DNA from: Prochlorococcus sp. AG-363-A16
GTDB lineage: Bacteria; Cyanobacteriota; Cyanobacteriia; PCC-6307; Cyanobiaceae
NCBI GenBank assembly: GCA_003280345.1
Contig: QCFB01000006.1
Span: forward strand, 16,214 to 80,213
Length of the DNA: 64,000 nt
Reading direction: 5' to 3'
The notes under the pieces were generated by a model. The model saw only the letters and a list, made by a program, of their open reading frames with translations. It was not told the DNA's origin and made no database searches. A program made the translations under genes and the position numbers. This document shows positions 62,470-64,000 of this stretch, one piece after another. Within the stretch, counting starts at the first letter, position 1. Each line of letters starts with the position of its first letter.

Positions 62470-63891
62470 ATGAATGAGGCAACGGGGGCATCAACAACAG
62501 CAGCTTCTGTAGTTAATGGCCCTTATTTAGTTGATGTTGTTGCGGAACAACTTCAAGCAATGCTGTCTGCAGGTGATTATGACGGCGTTAAATCATTGCT
62601 TGAGCCGGTGCAGCCGGTAGATATTGCTGAAGCTATTGGAAGCTTGCCACTAATTTTGCAGGCTTTAGCTTTCAGACTTCTGAATAAGAATGAGGCAATT
62701 GAGGTTTATGAATATTTAGACCCTGCTGTTCAACAGAGTCTTCTCGATCGGTTGCGTTCAGGAGAAGTTCTTGAGTTGGTTGAAGAGATGTCCCCTGATG
62801 ACAGGGTCCAACTTTTTGATGAATTGCCAGCCAAGGTTGTTCGTCGACTTCTTGCAGAACTGAGTCCTGCTGAGAGACGCGTTACAGCTCAGTTGCTTGG
62901 TTACGAATCAGAGACTGCTGGACGTTTAATGACTACAGAATTCATTGATTTGAAGGAATTCCATAGTGCTGCCCAGGCTTTGACGATCGTTAGGCGCCAA
63001 GCTCCTTATACAGAAACTATTTATAGCCTTTATGTCACGGATCGGGAAAGGCATCTGACAGGGATTCTTTCGTTGCGTGACCTTGTTACGGCTGACCCTG
63101 ATGCTCGAATTGGGGATGTAATGACAAGAGATGTCGTCAGTGTTCGAACTGATACTGATCAAGAAGAAGTAGCTAGGGCAATTCAGAGATATGACTTTTT
63201 GGCGTTGCCTGTAGTTGATCTCGAGAAACGCCTTGTGGGGATAGTTACTGTTGATGATTTGATTGACGTAATTGAACAGGAAGCGACTCGAGATATTTAT
63301 GCGGCTGGTGCTGTTCAGGCAGGAGATGAAGACGATTATTTTCAGAGTAATTTGTTTGTTGTTGCTCGAAGACGAGTTGTTTGGCTAGCAGTTTTGGTGG
63401 TCGCGAATGGTTTGACTTCACAAGTGATCGCTATGAACGATGGAGTCTTGCAACAGGTTGTTTTGTTGGCTGCATTTATCCCTTTGTTGATTGGTGCAGG
63501 CGGCAATGTTGGAGCTCAGAGTTCAACAGTTGTTATTCGGGGCTTAAGCACTCAGAGGATCCAGGCTTTAGGAGTGACTAAGGCGGTTTTTAGGGAAGCA
63601 ATAGCAGGGGCTTTGTTGGGTTTATTGATGCTTCTTTTTGTAGTGCCTTTTGCATGGTGGAGAGGGGAAGGGCCATTGGTTGGCGCTGCTGTGGGGATCA
63701 GTCTCATGGCAATAACCACTTTGGCGGCTACAGCAGGCGCAGCACTCCCTTTGCTATTCGACCGAATGGGCTTAGACCCTGCCCTTATGTCAGCTCCATT
63801 CATTACAACTGCCACGGATGTGGCTGGAGTATTGATTTATCTAAGAACTGCTTCTTGGCTCCTCACCTACACAGGAAGCCCTACCGGATAG
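62470..63891 (+). CDS. mgtE: Magnesium transporter MgtE
   Basis: 473 aa. N-terminal Mg2+-sensing superhelical domain (Glu/Asp/Leu-rich, residues 30-150). Two CBS domains follow, around TETIYSLYVTDRERHLTGILSLRDL and TDQEEVARAIQRYDFLALPVVD. Five membrane segments end the protein. The conserved transmembrane motif is PLLIGAGGNVGAQSSTVVIRGL and the later DRMGLDPALMSAPFITTATDVAGVLIY. ATG 62470 is divergent from the glutathione peroxidase gene by 62 bases. Confidence 0.95.
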   Translation: MNEATGASTTAASVVNGPYLVDVVAEQLQAMLSAGDYDGVKSLLEPVQPVDIAEAIGSLPLILQALAFRLLNKNEAIEVYEYLDPAVQQSLLDRLRSGEVLELVEEMSPDDRVQLFDELPAKVVRRLLAELSPAERRVTAQLLGYESETAGRLMTTEFIDLKEFHSAAQALTIVRRQAPYTETIYSLYVTDRERHLTGILSLRDLVTADPDARIGDVMTRDVVSVRTDTDQEEVARAIQRYDFLALPVVDLEKRLVGIVTVDDLIDVIEQEATRDIYAAGAVQAGDEDDYFQSNLFVVARRRVVWLAVLVVANGLTSQVIAMNDGVLQQVVLLAAFIPLLIGAGGNVGAQSSTVVIRGLSTQRIQALGVTKAVFREAIAGALLGLLMLLFVVPFAWWRGEGPLVGAAVGISLMAITTLAATAGAALPLLFDRMGLDPALMSAPFITTATDVAGVLIYLRTASWLLTYTGSPTG

Positions 63892-63901
63892 GTATTTGTG
63901 C

Positions 63902-64000
63902 TTATTTCTTGCCGTAGTTTAAGTTTCGCAGTATTGCTTCACACTTCTTAGTAGTAGGCTTTACATATCTCAATAGATTGGAAATGGTCCTTGGGTCTGG
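63902..64000 (-). CDS. 3' end of an unidentified minus-strand gene (partial)
   Basis: The reverse strand reads an open frame from the window edge to TAA at 63902-63904, encoding PDPRTISNLLRYVKPTTKKC followed by EAILRNLNYGKK. The product is basic and helical. The segment is too short to assign a family; the amino-acid mix looks coding. It is convergent with mgtE, leaving 10 bases between stops. Confidence 0.45.
   Translation of the reverse strand, partial: PDPRTISNLLRYVKPTTKKCEAILRNLNYGKK

Overview
The window is a gene-dense, AT-rich stretch of a marine picocyanobacterial chromosome, most probably a low-light type Prochlorococcus. Cyanobacterial signatures include the sulfolipid pair sqdB/sqdX, PsbZ, a Psb34-like one-helix protein, a Ycf37-like TPR protein, a Ycf23/DUF561 protein, two acyl-lipid desaturases and a chorismate-lyase-like protein. 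The genus call rests on recognised families, short intergenic spaces, many small overlaps and several small picocyanobacterial-type proteins. No database was searched. I see no insertion sequences, prophage, CRISPR array, integrase or rRNA operon. One tRNA (Gly-GCC) with a clear terminator is present.

Layout. 1-9.4 kb: partial and complete conserved unknowns, valS, a TVP38/DedA-like membrane protein, ligA, a SprT-like metalloprotease and a chorismate-lyase-like protein. 9.4-13.3 kb: mnmG, dnaB and rplI on the minus strand. 13.3-16 kb: two desaturase paralogues flanking an HTH-like unknown gene on the opposite strand. 16-21.2 kb: a PLP-dependent lyase-like gene, gcvH, gcvP and a small proline-tailed protein. 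21.2-26.3 kb: sqdX, sqdB, psb34-like, thiG, a ycf37-like gene, rplT and rpmI. 26.4-29.3 kb: a SpoIID-like lipoprotein and a GT2 glycosyltransferase. 29.3-35.4 kb: a minus-strand run in the transcription order tig, clpP, clpX, LRAT-like hydrolase, dnaX. 35.5-41.5 kb: asd, dapA and RNase J, then tilS and a Ycf23-like gene. 41.7-50.1 kb: uvrB, lysC, holA, cobH, mutS. 50.2-58.7 kb: psbZ, ribH, tRNA-Gly, a GNAT protein, secA, cysE, a GntR regulator, infC, miaA. 58.8-64 kb: gyrB, an SH3-like exported protein, two overlapping crcB genes, glutathione peroxidase, mgtE and the end of an unknown gene.

Functionally this is almost all core housekeeping: replication and repair (ligA, dnaB, dnaX, holA, gyrB, uvrB, mutS), translation (valS, mnmG, tilS, miaA, infC, rplI, rplT, rpmI), protein quality control (tig-clpP-clpX), the lysine/diaminopimelate pathway (lysC, asd, dapA) and thylakoid lipid and photosystem accessory genes. 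I found no clearly new multi-gene system. The best leads are small-scale: a possible slippage site in dnaX, a putative HTH/desaturase module with a palindromic operator candidate, an N-terminal clamp-binding-like motif in MutS, an LRAT-like enzyme in the clp-dnaX cluster, an extended PsbZ, and small proteins hidden in overlaps.
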